24,244 nt of DNA, taken from the NCBI GenBank assembly GCA_964644845.1, contig CAZXXS010000074.1:1-24244 (forward strand), written 5' to 3'. Below the pieces are notes generated by a model, which was not told the DNA's origin, did not search any database, and was given only the letters and a program-made list of their open reading frames with translations. The position numbers and the translations under genes were made by a program. Source of the DNA: Geothermovivens sp964644845 (lineage in GTDB: Bacteria > Zhuqueibacterota > Zhuqueibacteria > Oleimicrobiales > Geothermoviventaceae). Position 1 is the first letter of the stretch. Each line of letters starts with the position of its first letter. This document shows positions 1 through 7,371 of this stretch, in pieces.

Positions 1-147
1 TCCGGCGAGGCCGCACAGCGCCCTTGAGCACTGCAAAATGCGAGCGGCGGCAAAACGTGCGCGGTTCCGGCGAGTCGAGCGGGGTTGCGTAGGGTCTCGC
101 GATCTCCCGTCCATTTGACCTGGAAAAGAAAGTCGATGGAAAAAGTG

Positions 148-176
148 TTGGATTTGATCAAACAATTTTGTAGGCT
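148..176 (+). promoter_or_regulatory. weak candidate sigma70-type promoter for the ArsR-NifX gene
   Basis: TTGGAT (148-153), a 17-base spacer and TAGGCT (171-176) sit in an AT-richer stretch just before the palindromic operator. Each hexamer matches only 3 of 6 consensus bases, so the call rests on spacing and place. A start near 183-186 would put the operator at about +1 to +20, a normal place for an ArsR-type repressor to block transcription. Confidence 0.25.
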
Positions 177-186
177 TAGGGCGTTG

Positions 187-202
187 ATGCATCCTGATGC
201 AT
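187..202. promoter_or_regulatory. palindromic operator, probable autoregulatory site of the ArsR-family repressor
   Basis: ATGCATC-CT-GATGCAT is a perfect 7-base inverted repeat with a 2-base centre. It also reads as a direct repeat of TGATGCAT (185-192 and 195-202). It ends 11 bases before the Shine-Dalgarno AAGGAGG (214-220) of the repressor gene. ArsR-family proteins bind as dimers to imperfect 12-2-12 type palindromes, usually in their own promoter. The repeat is seen directly; its use by this repressor is inferred. Confidence 0.55.
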
Positions 203-224
203 GAATACATGACAAGGAGGTACC

Positions 225-1133
225 ATGCCAAGATGGATGCGCTCAGGACCTGGGCCACCACTTTTCCCCCCGGGGGCAGGGACAACTCTGGCTGATCTGT
301 TTGCTGCTTTGGCCTCTGACGTCAGAATTCAGATCCTGGAGGTCTTGAGGTCTGAACCCAGGTTTGGCTGGGAGCTGCAGCCCAATCTCGGTCTGGACCA
401 ATCGGTTGTCTCGAGACACTTGGCGGTTCTGCGGAGGGTTGGACTGGTTCACGGGGAAAAGCGTGGAAACGCGGTCCGTTACTACGTGGCGGATGAACGG
501 GTGTTCGACATCTTCCAGCTTGCACGTCAGATTCTTGCTACGCGAATCGAAAAACAGCGCGCTTTTCTTGCAAGGTCGAGCGCTGCGGGTCAGCAGGTAG
601 AAAACGGGAGGAAAACCATGCGAATTGCATTTGCTGCAGACACAAACGAAGGTCTGGACAGCACGATCAGTGCCCATTTCGGGCGCTGTCCCTATTACGT
701 TTTTGTGGACGTGGAGGATGGCGAGGTGCGCAACGTTGAGGTCACTGAGAATCCATTTTACTACGACCACGGTGCGCCAGGACAGGTCCCTGGCTTCATC
801 GCGAACCGGGGTGTGGACGTGATGGTGAGTGGCGGCATGGGGCCGCGCGCCATCGGTTTTTTTGAACAGCTCGGTGTGCAAGCTGCGACTGGTGCCAGCG
901 GCCGCGTTCGAGACGTGCTGAAGGCTTATCTGCGTCATGAGCTTCAGGGCGCGGAACCCTGCGACGAGCACTCGGCTGAGCATGACCTCGCGCAGGAGGC
1001 GGGGGAGCCGTCTGAGCAGGATGTGACGCGCGAAATTCGTAAATTGCAAGAACAAGCGAAGCAGCTTCAGGAGCAGATCGAAGCGTTGCAACGGTTTACC
1101 AAAAAGAGCGGCAAAACTCCCACCGCGCGTTGA
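225..1133 (+). CDS. ArsR-family HTH regulator fused to a NifX/NifB-C-like (dinitrogenase Fe-Mo cofactor type) domain
   Basis: A 302-residue two-domain protein. Residues about 20-115 are a winged helix-turn-helix of ArsR type, with LADLFAALASDVRIQILEVL at the start, a recognition helix near QSVVSRHLAVLRRVGL and a wing near GEKRGNAVRYY. This part has no cysteine, so the classical ArsR arsenite site (ELCVCDL) is absent. Residues 132-240 match the NifX/NifB C-terminal family, with HFGRCPYY (151-158) and VSGGMGPRAIGFFEQLGV (201-218); these domains bind iron-sulfur or Fe-Mo cofactor precursors in nitrogen fixation, though stand-alone versions are widespread. A second cysteine lies in CDEHSAEH (246-253), and residues 267-292 are a likely coiled coil. 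The start has an excellent AAGGAGG 4 bases upstream of the ATG. It probably represses its own transcript through the 187-202 palindrome; the signal is unknown. An internal GGGAGG and ATG sit exactly at the domain joint. Confidence 0.85.
   Translation: MPRWMRSGPGPPLFPPGAGTTLADLFAALASDVRIQILEVLRSEPRFGWELQPNLGLDQSVVSRHLAVLRRVGLVHGEKRGNAVRYYVADERVFDIFQLARQILATRIEKQRAFLARSSAAGQQVENGRKTMRIAFAADTNEGLDSTISAHFGRCPYYVFVDVEDGEVRNVEVTENPFYYDHGAPGQVPGFIANRGVDVMVSGGMGPRAIGFFEQLGVQAATGASGRVRDVLKAYLRHELQGAEPCDEHSAEHDLAQEAGEPSEQDVTREIRKLQEQAKQLQEQIEALQRFTKKSGKTPTAR
606..611 (+). promoter_or_regulatory. internal Shine-Dalgarno before in-frame ATG 618 at the domain joint
   Basis: GGGAGG lies 6 bases before an in-frame ATG at 618, which would start a free NifX-like protein of about 171 residues (codon 132 of the fusion). 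This is how a separate nifX-like gene would begin. It suggests either a recent fusion of two neighbouring genes or a second product from the same message. Confidence 0.4.
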
Positions 1134-1155
1134 GATGCCCTAACGGAGACTGCCG

Positions 1156-1227
1156 GTGAACTTCGAGCTGTTGAAGCCCCACCGTGGCGACCTGTTCAGG
1201 ACCGACAGCCGGGAGACCAGGGTATGA
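1156..1227 (+). CDS. possible 23-codon leader peptide coupled to the first permease
   Basis: A GTG-started small open frame begins 7 bases after GGAG (1145-1148). It runs 23 codons and ends in a TGA that overlaps the ATG of the permease (ATGA at 1224-1227). The peptide starts MNFELLKPHRGDLF, is rich in charged residues and has no membrane segment or cysteine. The spacing from the repressor stop (22 bases) and the ATGA overlap are typical of translationally coupled genes. It could be a real microprotein, a coupling device for the permease, or chance. No family is recognised. Confidence 0.3.
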   Translation: MNFELLKPHRGDLFRTDSRETRV

Positions 1228-1706
1228 ACGCGACAACGATTGCGATTAACGGGCTTGCCGTGGTTTGTGTGCTACTTGCGTTTGCAAGAGATCCAGCGAA
1301 AACAAGAAGAGCACTCGTTCTGGCTGCTCGTTCCTTTCTGCGGCTTTTGCCCGCTATTCTTACCGTGGTTGTCATCATTGGCGTGCTTTTGGGCTTTGTG
1401 CCCCGGACCACGATTTCCCGAATCGTTGGCGAACAGAGCGGAATTGCCGGGCTCTTCGTCGTGGCGGTGTTTGGAGCAGTTTTGCACATCCCGTCGCTGA
1501 TCGCTTTCCCGCTGGCGGCGTCTCTTCTCCAGGCCGGGGCTTCTGTCACGGCTGTTGCTGTGTTCATCACAACGTTGACCATGATCGGTGTGGTGACCCT
1601 GCCCTTGGAGATAAGGGAAATGGGCGTCAAGATGGCCCTCCTCAGGAACGGGCTTAGTTTCATGATCGCGTTTTTGATTGGGATTCTGATGGGAGTTCTT
1701 CTGTGA
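1224..1706 (+). CDS. half-size permease, COG0701/ArsP_1 (DUF318) type, first half
   Basis: A 160-residue integral membrane protein with about four hydrophobic segments, near residues 5-20, 38-58, 74-115 and 138-160. The signature around GAVLHIPSLIAFPLAASLL resembles predicted permeases of COG0701. Some full-length members (ArsP) export organoarsenicals; most have unknown substrates. Family members are usually 300-400 residues, so this is a half protein, and its partner is the next gene. The motif of a glycine, two prolines and AFP recurs in that partner, so the two probably form a pseudo-symmetric heterodimer. The start is ATG 1224, with GGGAG at 1211-1215. Its stop overlaps the next start (GTGA). 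Substrate is not determinable; the ArsR-type regulator upstream and arsC downstream make arsenic or another oxyanion plausible. Confidence 0.7.
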   Translation: MNATTIAINGLAVVCVLLAFARDPAKTRRALVLAARSFLRLLPAILTVVVIIGVLLGFVPRTTISRIVGEQSGIAGLFVVAVFGAVLHIPSLIAFPLAASLLQAGASVTAVAVFITTLTMIGVVTLPLEIREMGVKMALLRNGLSFMIAFLIGILMGVLL

Positions 1707-2260
1707 CACGCAACGATGAACAAAGACGGGTGCAGGGGAAAAGCCTGAAGAGGGATTTGGGAGCGTTGTTGGTTACCGTTCTTGCGGCGGCGACTCTGGT
1801 GAGTTTGTTCCCCGACAAGCGACACGAGGTTCTGGAGAGCGCCTGGAAATTTCTGATCGAAATGGCCTTGGTACTCCCCGCAGTGATGCTCCTCATGGGG
1901 CTTTTCAACGTCTTTGTACCAAAAGACGCTGTGGTGAAATACCTCGGTCGGGCTGCCGGCGTAAAGGCTATCTTTCTCGGGATCGTACTCGGGAGCTTGC
2001 CCACTGGTCCACTGTACGTCGCATTTCCGATTGCTTCTGCGCTTCTGGCAAAGGGCGCCAGGATTTCCTGCGTCGTTGCCTTCCTTTCTGCCTGGGCCTG
2101 CATTAAAATCCCTCAAGAGTTGGTGGAGTGGCAATTCATGGGACTCCGGTTCATGCTGGCGCGACTTGTTCTCACCATTGTGTTTGTTGTGGCCATGGCG
2201 TTGGTTGTGGAGAAAGCCGTTGGTGGCGGGGCGGCTTCCGGCAGAGCTCAAACTGGCTGA
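1703..2260 (+). CDS. half-size permease, COG0701/ArsP_1 (DUF318) type, second half
   Basis: A 185-residue membrane protein with a charged cytoplasmic N-terminus (about 19 residues) and four or five hydrophobic segments. GSLPTGPLYVAFPIASALL is the family hallmark and aligns with GAVLHIPSLIAFPLAASLL of the preceding gene; further similarity continues through GARISCVVAF. The GTG start at 1703 overlaps the preceding TGA (1704-1706), so the two are almost surely translated as a coupled pair and assembled together. The last ten or so residues (GGGAASGRAQTG) are soluble. Probable role: the other half of an inner-membrane transporter whose substrate is unknown; metalloid, thiol-bound arsenic or sulfur anion export are possible. 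Confidence 0.72.
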   Translation: MTRNDEQRRVQGKSLKRDLGALLVTVLAAATLVSLFPDKRHEVLESAWKFLIEMALVLPAVMLLMGLFNVFVPKDAVVKYLGRAAGVKAIFLGIVLGSLPTGPLYVAFPIASALLAKGARISCVVAFLSAWACIKIPQELVEWQFMGLRFMLARLVLTIVFVVAMALVVEKAVGGGAASGRAQTG

Positions 2261-2399
2261 GCGAAGCCACACTTGCCCGGTTTGGAGCGAAGAGGGGGGC
2301 GAACGTGGAACGCGGGGTTCCGTCGGTGGACGGTCGGTAGCATTATTTGAGAACGGGCTGGGGTTTGCCCGCCCGTTTACAGAAGGAAAGGGGTTGCCG

Positions 2400-3182
2400 A
2401 TGCTCGTGGCGACGGTGTTGTTGATGTTCGGCGTAAGCGTTGTCCTCAGCGGTGTAGGTCTGGGCGGAGGAGCGTTCTACGTGCCCTTGTTGGTGGCGGT
2501 TGGTTACCCATTCCACGTCGCCTCGTCTACCAGCTTGTTTCTGATCATGGTCACGGGTTTTTCGGCGTTTTCTCGTTTCCAGCGTGCCGGTTTGGTCGAT
2601 TGGAAACTGGCGGTTGTGATGGACACGTTCACCGACCTCGGGGCTTTGATCGGTGGACTCATGGCGTTTCGTTTTGACCCTCGTGGACTCAAGATCGCTT
2701 TTGCTGTGCTGCTGATTTTAGCGGCTGTGGGCATGACAGCGGCGCGTACCCACGGACCGCGCAAAGCTGTGCCTCGGGGGTTTGGAGTCTGGCACAGGCA
2801 GTTCGCTGGGCAGGAGTACGCTGTCAATCTGTTTGTGGCCATCCCTGCTACGTTTGCCATCGGTTACGCCTCCGGAGCACTGGGCGTGGCCGGTGGGTTG
2901 TTGAAGATTCCCCTGATGGTCCTGCTGTTCGGAGTTCCGCAGCGCGTGGCTGCGGCTACCTCGTCGCTGATGGTTGGTCTCACCGGGCTGTTCGGGTTCG
3001 TCGGACACCAGGTCACCGGAGTCGTGAACTGGCCTCTGGCTCTCTCGCTCGGCGCCGTGGTTGTGGTGGGAGGTCAGGTTGGGTCGCGGCTTTCCATTGC
3101 TGTTTCGGAGCAGGCTTTGAAACGGTGGACGGCTGCCGCTTTCGTAGGGATCGGCCTGTGGATGCTGGTGCGCAGCTTGTGA
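2400..3182 (+). CDS. TauE/SafE family sulfite/anion permease (first copy)
   Basis: A 260-residue polytopic membrane protein of the TauE/SafE (COG0730) family, whose members move sulfite, sulfoacetate, taurine-derived or other organic anions. Two repeats are visible: the first begins VLSGVGLGGGAFYVPLL and the second GYASGALGVAGGLLKIPL, each with the glycine-rich loop followed by a proline that marks the family. About eight membrane segments fit. The open frame extends upstream to 2031 but overlaps the permease gene; ATG 2400 is chosen because AAGGAAAGGGG (2383-2393) precedes it and the hydrophobic N-terminus begins there. It lies 139 bases after the split permease on the same strand. The substrate cannot be read from sequence. 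Confidence 0.85.
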   Translation: MLVATVLLMFGVSVVLSGVGLGGGAFYVPLLVAVGYPFHVASSTSLFLIMVTGFSAFSRFQRAGLVDWKLAVVMDTFTDLGALIGGLMAFRFDPRGLKIAFAVLLILAAVGMTAARTHGPRKAVPRGFGVWHRQFAGQEYAVNLFVAIPATFAIGYASGALGVAGGLLKIPLMVLLFGVPQRVAAATSSLMVGLTGLFGFVGHQVTGVVNWPLALSLGAVVVVGGQVGSRLSIAVSEQALKRWTAAAFVGIGLWMLVRSL

Positions 3183-3796
3183 GAGGGCAGGGCATCCGGA
3201 AATCTACAAACCCTGGGACAGGGGGGATTGGCGGCTCAGGTCCTCCGAAGCGAATCCTTGTTCCGGGAGCAAAGGAAGGACGTGATGAGCACGGGCGGTG
3301 TCGTGTACCCGGCTGGTTCGAGGAACGGATCCTTCTTGTGGTGAAACCCCATTTCCTGGGAAGAGGACCAAGCAACCAGAGGTTTGGATGCTGTTCTGAA
3401 CTGCCGGGTCAAGACGACGTAGCCGGCTCTCTCAACACAGAGCGTTTCGAAATCGAATTGACCCTCGTCAGTACCCATCCAGCGTGTAGGTCGGTAGAGC
3501 CTGCGCAAGGAAAGTTGGTTGCAAGCGAGGCGCAGGCGACACGTGGGTTGGCGCGTCAAATGCACAATTGCACAAGCAGAAACAGTTTGAGAGCAAGAAT
3601 TGCCATGTTAACGGCGGCGCGCTGGGCATTCTTAGGATGTTGATCAGAACTGCGTTCGGATGAAGCGATTCACGGGGGGGCGCGAAGTCCCTCGCAAAAA
3701 CGGAGAGCTTTGGCCGAGGCATTTGCATTTTCCGGAGGAATTCTGTAGCTTTCCCGCTCCGCTGCAGGACGCGGGGTTGCAGGAGGAACACAGCCA
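3183..3796. other. 614-base stretch without a supported gene
   Basis: Open frames here (for example + strand 3125-3643) give arginine, glycine and cysteine-rich translations with no domain, and the best of them begins inside the first TauE/SafE gene. No tRNA, terminator with a T-run or long repeat was found. The only clear signal is AGGAGG at 3781-3786, the ribosome-binding site of the next gene. A promoter for the second TauE/SafE gene is likely but not identifiable. Confidence 0.5.
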
Positions 3797-4546
3797 GTGC
3801 TCTACGCGCTTGTTTTCCTCATTATCTGGATGGCTTCCTTTCTCTTCGCCATGCTTGGCTTGGGCGGTGGGATGGTGTACGTGCCCGTTTTGAAGTGGAG
3901 CGGGTTCCCGGTGAAGGAGGTGGCCATTCCGCTTGGACTGCTGCTCAACGGGTTGAACACGCTTTTGGCGCTTATCCCGTACGCGCGCCACAAGCTTGTG
4001 GACTGGCGCGGGGGTGCGACTACGGCAGCTGCTGCTTTCGTGGCCGCACCGGTAGGAGCCTACACCGCGAGGTTTGTTCCGGTTCGCACGCTCCTGATCC
4101 TGTTCTCCCTGGCCGTTCTCGCTGCGGCCTTCAGGATGGTGGGCTTCTCGCGGCAACCGGAGCCTGAAAACCCGCTTTCGGGCTGGAAGCGAGCCTTGCT
4201 TGGCTCCGCTGTCGGCGCCTTTGCGGGATTCGCGGGCGGGCTGCTGGGCATCGGTGGAGGATTCATCATCGCACCAGCATTGATGTGGATGGGCTACCCG
4301 ACCAAAGAAGCTGCGGCCACCACGGCTTTCGTCGTTACGTTCTCCTCTTTTTCCGGCTTTCTGGGGCATGTAGCTGACGGAAACTTCGACTGGACGCTTA
4401 CGGCCATTGTGGTTGTAGCGGTTCTGCTGGGTTCGCAACTGGGCGCCAATTTCATGTCGGAGCGGGCCAGACCGAAACGTGTGAAACAGCTCTACGCGGC
4501 AGTGTTGTTTGCCATTGCGATTAAGCTGGTTCTGGGGGTCCTGTAG
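3797..4546 (+). CDS. TauE/SafE family sulfite/anion permease (second copy)
   Basis: A 249-residue membrane protein of the same family as the 2400-3182 gene but clearly diverged. First repeat: FAMLGLGGGMVYVPVL near residues 16-31. Second repeat: GFAGGLLGIGGGFIIAPAL near residues 139-157, with ATTAFVVTFSSFSGFLGH beyond. About eight membrane segments. GTG 3797 is the start because AGGAGG (3781-3786) lies 10 bases upstream and the protein then begins directly with a hydrophobic helix. Two paralogues so close suggest either two related anions or a hetero-oligomer. The 614-base gap before it suggests its own promoter. Probably inner-membrane anion export, perhaps sulfite or sulfide-derived anions given the sulfur genes elsewhere in the window. 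Confidence 0.87.
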   Translation: MLYALVFLIIWMASFLFAMLGLGGGMVYVPVLKWSGFPVKEVAIPLGLLLNGLNTLLALIPYARHKLVDWRGGATTAAAAFVAAPVGAYTARFVPVRTLLILFSLAVLAAAFRMVGFSRQPEPENPLSGWKRALLGSAVGAFAGFAGGLLGIGGGFIIAPALMWMGYPTKEAAATTAFVVTFSSFSGFLGHVADGNFDWTLTAIVVVAVLLGSQLGANFMSERARPKRVKQLYAAVLFAIAIKLVLGVL

Positions 4547-4786
4547 CGGCGCGGCTGTGTCGAGTGGATGAAAGACAAGACGCTGGGAAACGCGCAAACT
4601 GCCCGGGCGAATTGAGCCAGCTTGTTGAACACTACTCCCCACCGGAGTGCCCGGGGTCTACGGGTCGTGTTCCGAGTTTCTCAGGCCCTGCAGAACACGT
4701 TTCGCAGTGTGAACGGTTTTTTCCCCCTCTTCACGACGAACAACGTTTAGAGCCGGCTAAAACCGATCTTCTGCACGGGAAAAGGG

Positions 4787-5797
4787 ATGAGAAAGCAAAG
4801 ACTCGCCACCACAATTGTCGCGTTCTTGCTGACCTTTGCCCTGACCAACTTGGGTGGACTTGTGAGCTCACGAGCGGCCACCGGGTCCGTGGGTGGCTAC
4901 ACGCAGTTGCGGTACGAGAGCGATTTCCACCAGAATGGGTGGTTCGCCATCCGACGGATGAAGATGTGGAAAAAGGGTCCAGTGTCCGGAGCGCCGGGCT
5001 GGTTCTACAAAGTTCAACTTGCTACCAGTACAAAGGGAGGTGGTTCGGTTCATCTTCAGGAGGCTTACGCCGAGTTCCGTGGAGATGGTTGGCAGGTGAT
5101 TCTGGGCCAGATGGTGCCCCCGTTTGTACTTCAGCAGATTCAGGCCGACCGTGAGATCCCCGTACTGGAGCGAGCAGCGGTTTCGGACGTTTTGCACCCG
5201 GCAGTAGAGACCGATTGCAGGGACATCGGCATCATGTTGGCCCTGGATCGGTGGTTGGCGCCTGGTCATCTTGAGCTGGGCTTTTTCAACGGCGCAGGTG
5301 CCAATCGGCTTGTGGCGGCCCCGGGAGCGACCATGCTTGTGGGGCGCTTTTTGTTACGTTTGCGCGGTCAGCTCGGTCAGGGGCATGTTGGCGTGTCGTT
5401 CGTGCGTCGCCGATTGCGGGGGGTCGTTCTCCCGGAGGTTCTGGGCCCGTCGCTGAGCTTCACGGGACTTGACCGACGTGAAGGTGTGGAGTGGCTCTGG
5501 CGGTTGGGCAGATTCACATTGCAGGTGGAAGCGCTTCGGGCCCGGCTTGGTCCGTGGAAAGTAAGCGGTTCGTACGAGCTTGCCACCTGGAGGCTCTTGC
5601 CCGGACACCAGCTTGTGGCCTACCACGATGTGTTGCAGCGACCACAGTCTGTGTTCGTGAAACACCGCGAGGTAGGGATCGGCTACCTTTGGCAGGCACC
5701 GGAAAACCGAGTGCGGTGCTGGGCTTTTCTGGTGAGACCGCGGGAGGCTGCGTCGTGGCCACTGCTGAAAGTTCAGCTCCAGGTCTTGCTCCTCTGA
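4787..5797 (+). CDS. OprO/OprP-like phosphate-selective porin (first of tandem pair)
   Basis: A 336-residue predicted outer-membrane beta-barrel. Residues 1-30 are a Sec signal peptide (basic start, hydrophobic core, SSRA before ATG). The family pattern follows: FAIRRMKMWKKG (53-64), WFYKVQL (72-78), HLQEAYAEFR (89-98), ILGQMVPPF (105-113) and ETDCRDIG (141-148). OprO/OprP porins are trimeric anion channels for phosphate, polyphosphate and, incidentally, arsenate. This copy is shorter than the roughly 400-440 residues of Pseudomonas OprP. It ends in leucines rather than the usual terminal aromatic residue. The start ATG 4787 follows a GAAAAGGG stretch. The next gene is a paralogue 57 bases on. 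Outer-membrane anion entry fits the arsenate reductase downstream; the selectivity is inferred. Confidence 0.75.
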   Translation: MRKQRLATTIVAFLLTFALTNLGGLVSSRAATGSVGGYTQLRYESDFHQNGWFAIRRMKMWKKGPVSGAPGWFYKVQLATSTKGGGSVHLQEAYAEFRGDGWQVILGQMVPPFVLQQIQADREIPVLERAAVSDVLHPAVETDCRDIGIMLALDRWLAPGHLELGFFNGAGANRLVAAPGATMLVGRFLLRLRGQLGQGHVGVSFVRRRLRGVVLPEVLGPSLSFTGLDRREGVEWLWRLGRFTLQVEALRARLGPWKVSGSYELATWRLLPGHQLVAYHDVLQRPQSVFVKHREVGIGYLWQAPENRVRCWAFLVRPREAASWPLLKVQLQVLLL

Positions 5798-5854
5798 GTT
5801 CCCCGACATTTCTCCTTGCTGTCCCCACCGCACAGCGTGTGAAAGGGCTACGAG

Positions 5855-6868
5855 GTGCTTAGGCGAGTGCGGTTGCTGACCATTTTCCTTGTCGGCTTTG
5901 TTTCGAGCCTGGTCCTACCTTTCGTTGTCCGCGTCGCTTGCCGACCGACGGGTGACCTACAGGGCTGTCTTCAGATGCGGTACGAGAGCAGCGCCGGTGA
6001 CCGCGCGGGATTCTCGGTCCGCAGAGCGAAGGTGTGGAAAAAGGGACAGTTAGCACGTGCGCCCGTCTGGTTCTACAAACTTCAAGTGGAGACGGATTCG
6101 CGTCGTGCCGGCAAGCTACACCTCCAGGATGCTTACGCCGAGTTTCGCACAGCTCGCTGGCGGTTACGATTTGGGCAGATGGTACCGGAGTTTTCGCTCG
6201 AGAGGGCTCAGTCGGATTGTTTCCTGCCCGTGCCCGAGCGAGCTCAGGTGGTGGAGGTGCTTCATCCAGGAAGTGAGACGGACTGCCGTGACATTGGCGT
6301 GGCGGCAACGGCAGACTCGTTGTTGAGACGAGGACATGTGGCCGTGGGGGTGTTCAACGGGACGGGAGCGAACCGTCTTGCGAAAACCGCACGGGTCGGC
6401 ATGGTGGTGAGCCGGATTTTCTGGCGCCTACGTGGTGGGCCTTACGGGCGGGGACACTTCGGGGTTTCAGTGATGCGACGCTGGGCCCAAAAGCAGAGCT
6501 TCAAGAAGATTTTCGGGGACGACAGACCGTTTACTGGGACCGACACCCGTGTGGGTCTCGAGTTTTTCTGGCAGGTGAGTTCGATTCAGTTTCAGGCGGA
6601 GTTGCTTCGTGGAGGCCTGGGCCCCTGGCATCCGGGCGGCCACTACGTTCTGGCGACCTGGGCAGTTGGCGCAGACCTGAGGTTGGTTGGGTACGAAGAA
6701 ACATTTCGTGGCGTTGCGCTTCGGGCGCGGGAAGCGCGTGAAGTCGGGCTTGGCTGTGTCTGGAGTGGACCGGGCGACCGTGTGCGGTGGCTTGCTTTCT
6801 CGGCGTGGCGTCGGCCAGGCGACGGCTGGCCCGTGTTTCGAGCTCAACTTCAAATCTTGTTGGACTGA
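5855..6868 (+). CDS. OprO/OprP-like phosphate-selective porin (second of tandem pair)
   Basis: A 337-residue paralogue of the preceding porin. The two align without gaps over residues 1-148; by hand count 39 of 80 residues are identical between 31 and 110, including MRYESS/LRYESD, VWKKG/MWKKG, WFYK, HLQ(D/E)AYAEFR, GQMV and ETDCRDIG. The N-terminal 27 residues form a signal peptide with a hydrophobic core. The GTG start at 5855 is preceded by AAAGGG (5842-5847). It ends LQILLD, again lacking the usual terminal aromatic. Only 44 bases separate its stop from arsC. Two copies in tandem point to a local duplication followed by divergence, possibly toward different anions or as alternating subunits of one trimer. 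Confidence 0.74.
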   Translation: MLRRVRLLTIFLVGFVSSLVLPFVVRVACRPTGDLQGCLQMRYESSAGDRAGFSVRRAKVWKKGQLARAPVWFYKLQVETDSRRAGKLHLQDAYAEFRTARWRLRFGQMVPEFSLERAQSDCFLPVPERAQVVEVLHPGSETDCRDIGVAATADSLLRRGHVAVGVFNGTGANRLAKTARVGMVVSRIFWRLRGGPYGRGHFGVSVMRRWAQKQSFKKIFGDDRPFTGTDTRVGLEFFWQVSSIQFQAELLRGGLGPWHPGGHYVLATWAVGADLRLVGYEETFRGVALRAREAREVGLGCVWSGPGDRVRWLAFSAWRRPGDGWPVFRAQLQILLD

Positions 6869-6912
6869 CGGTCAGACTTCGCAGCATCGAAACTTCTGTT
6901 CCGGAGGTAGGG

Positions 6913-7371
6913 ATGGAAGAGCGACCGCGCAACCTGGTACGTGTGTTGATCTTGTGCACAGGCAACTCCTGCCGTTCCCAGATGGCCGAGGCCTTCGTAA
7001 AGCGACTTCGTCCGGACTGGGAGGTGTACTCGGCGGGTACAGACCCCGCCTTGCAGGTGCACCCGTTCACGCTCGAAGTCATGCGTGAAGTGGGCGTCGA
7101 CCTGTCGAAGGCGAAAACAAAGTCGGTCGATCGCTTTCTGTCTTCACCTTTTGATTACGTGATCACAGTGTGCGACCAGGCGCGGGAAGCGTGCCCCGTG
7201 TTTCTTGGTAAAGTGCAACACCGGCTCCACATCGGTTTCGACGACCCGGCTGAGGCAGTGGGTACTAAGGAGGTGATTTTGGCGGAGTTCCGCCGTGTGC
7301 GGGACGAGATTCAGGACGCCTTCGAGGAATTTGTTCGGCGTGTGGAAGCTGATTTGTCTGCGCGGCGGTAG
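6913..7371 (+). CDS. arsC: arsenate reductase, thioredoxin-coupled low-molecular-weight phosphatase type
   Basis: A 152-residue cytoplasmic enzyme that reduces arsenate to arsenite. The phosphatase P-loop CTGNSCRS has Cys15 and Arg21 (C-X5-R). The two resolving cysteines are Cys87 and Cys94, with the same 7-residue spacing as Cys82/Cys89 of plasmid pI258 ArsC. YSAG (39-42), GFDDP and EFRRVRDEI are also conserved. The full triad makes it a thioredoxin-coupled ArsC rather than a plain tyrosine phosphatase. ATG 6913 is chosen because GGAGG (6903-6907) lies 5 bases upstream and the core begins at once; a longer frame from 6787 would overlap the porin. No arsB or ACR3 gene is adjacent, so the arsenite exporter must be one of the permeases here or lie outside the window. 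Confidence 0.92.
   Translation: MEERPRNLVRVLILCTGNSCRSQMAEAFVKRLRPDWEVYSAGTDPALQVHPFTLEVMREVGVDLSKAKTKSVDRFLSSPFDYVITVCDQAREACPVFLGKVQHRLHIGFDDPAEAVGTKEVILAEFRRVRDEIQDAFEEFVRRVEADLSARR

Noticed and set aside
1..159. A minus-strand frame leaving the left edge, starting from TTG near 156
   Set aside because: No ribosome site and an AT-rich start region that is better explained as a promoter; the translation resembles no family. A gene beyond the edge cannot be excluded.
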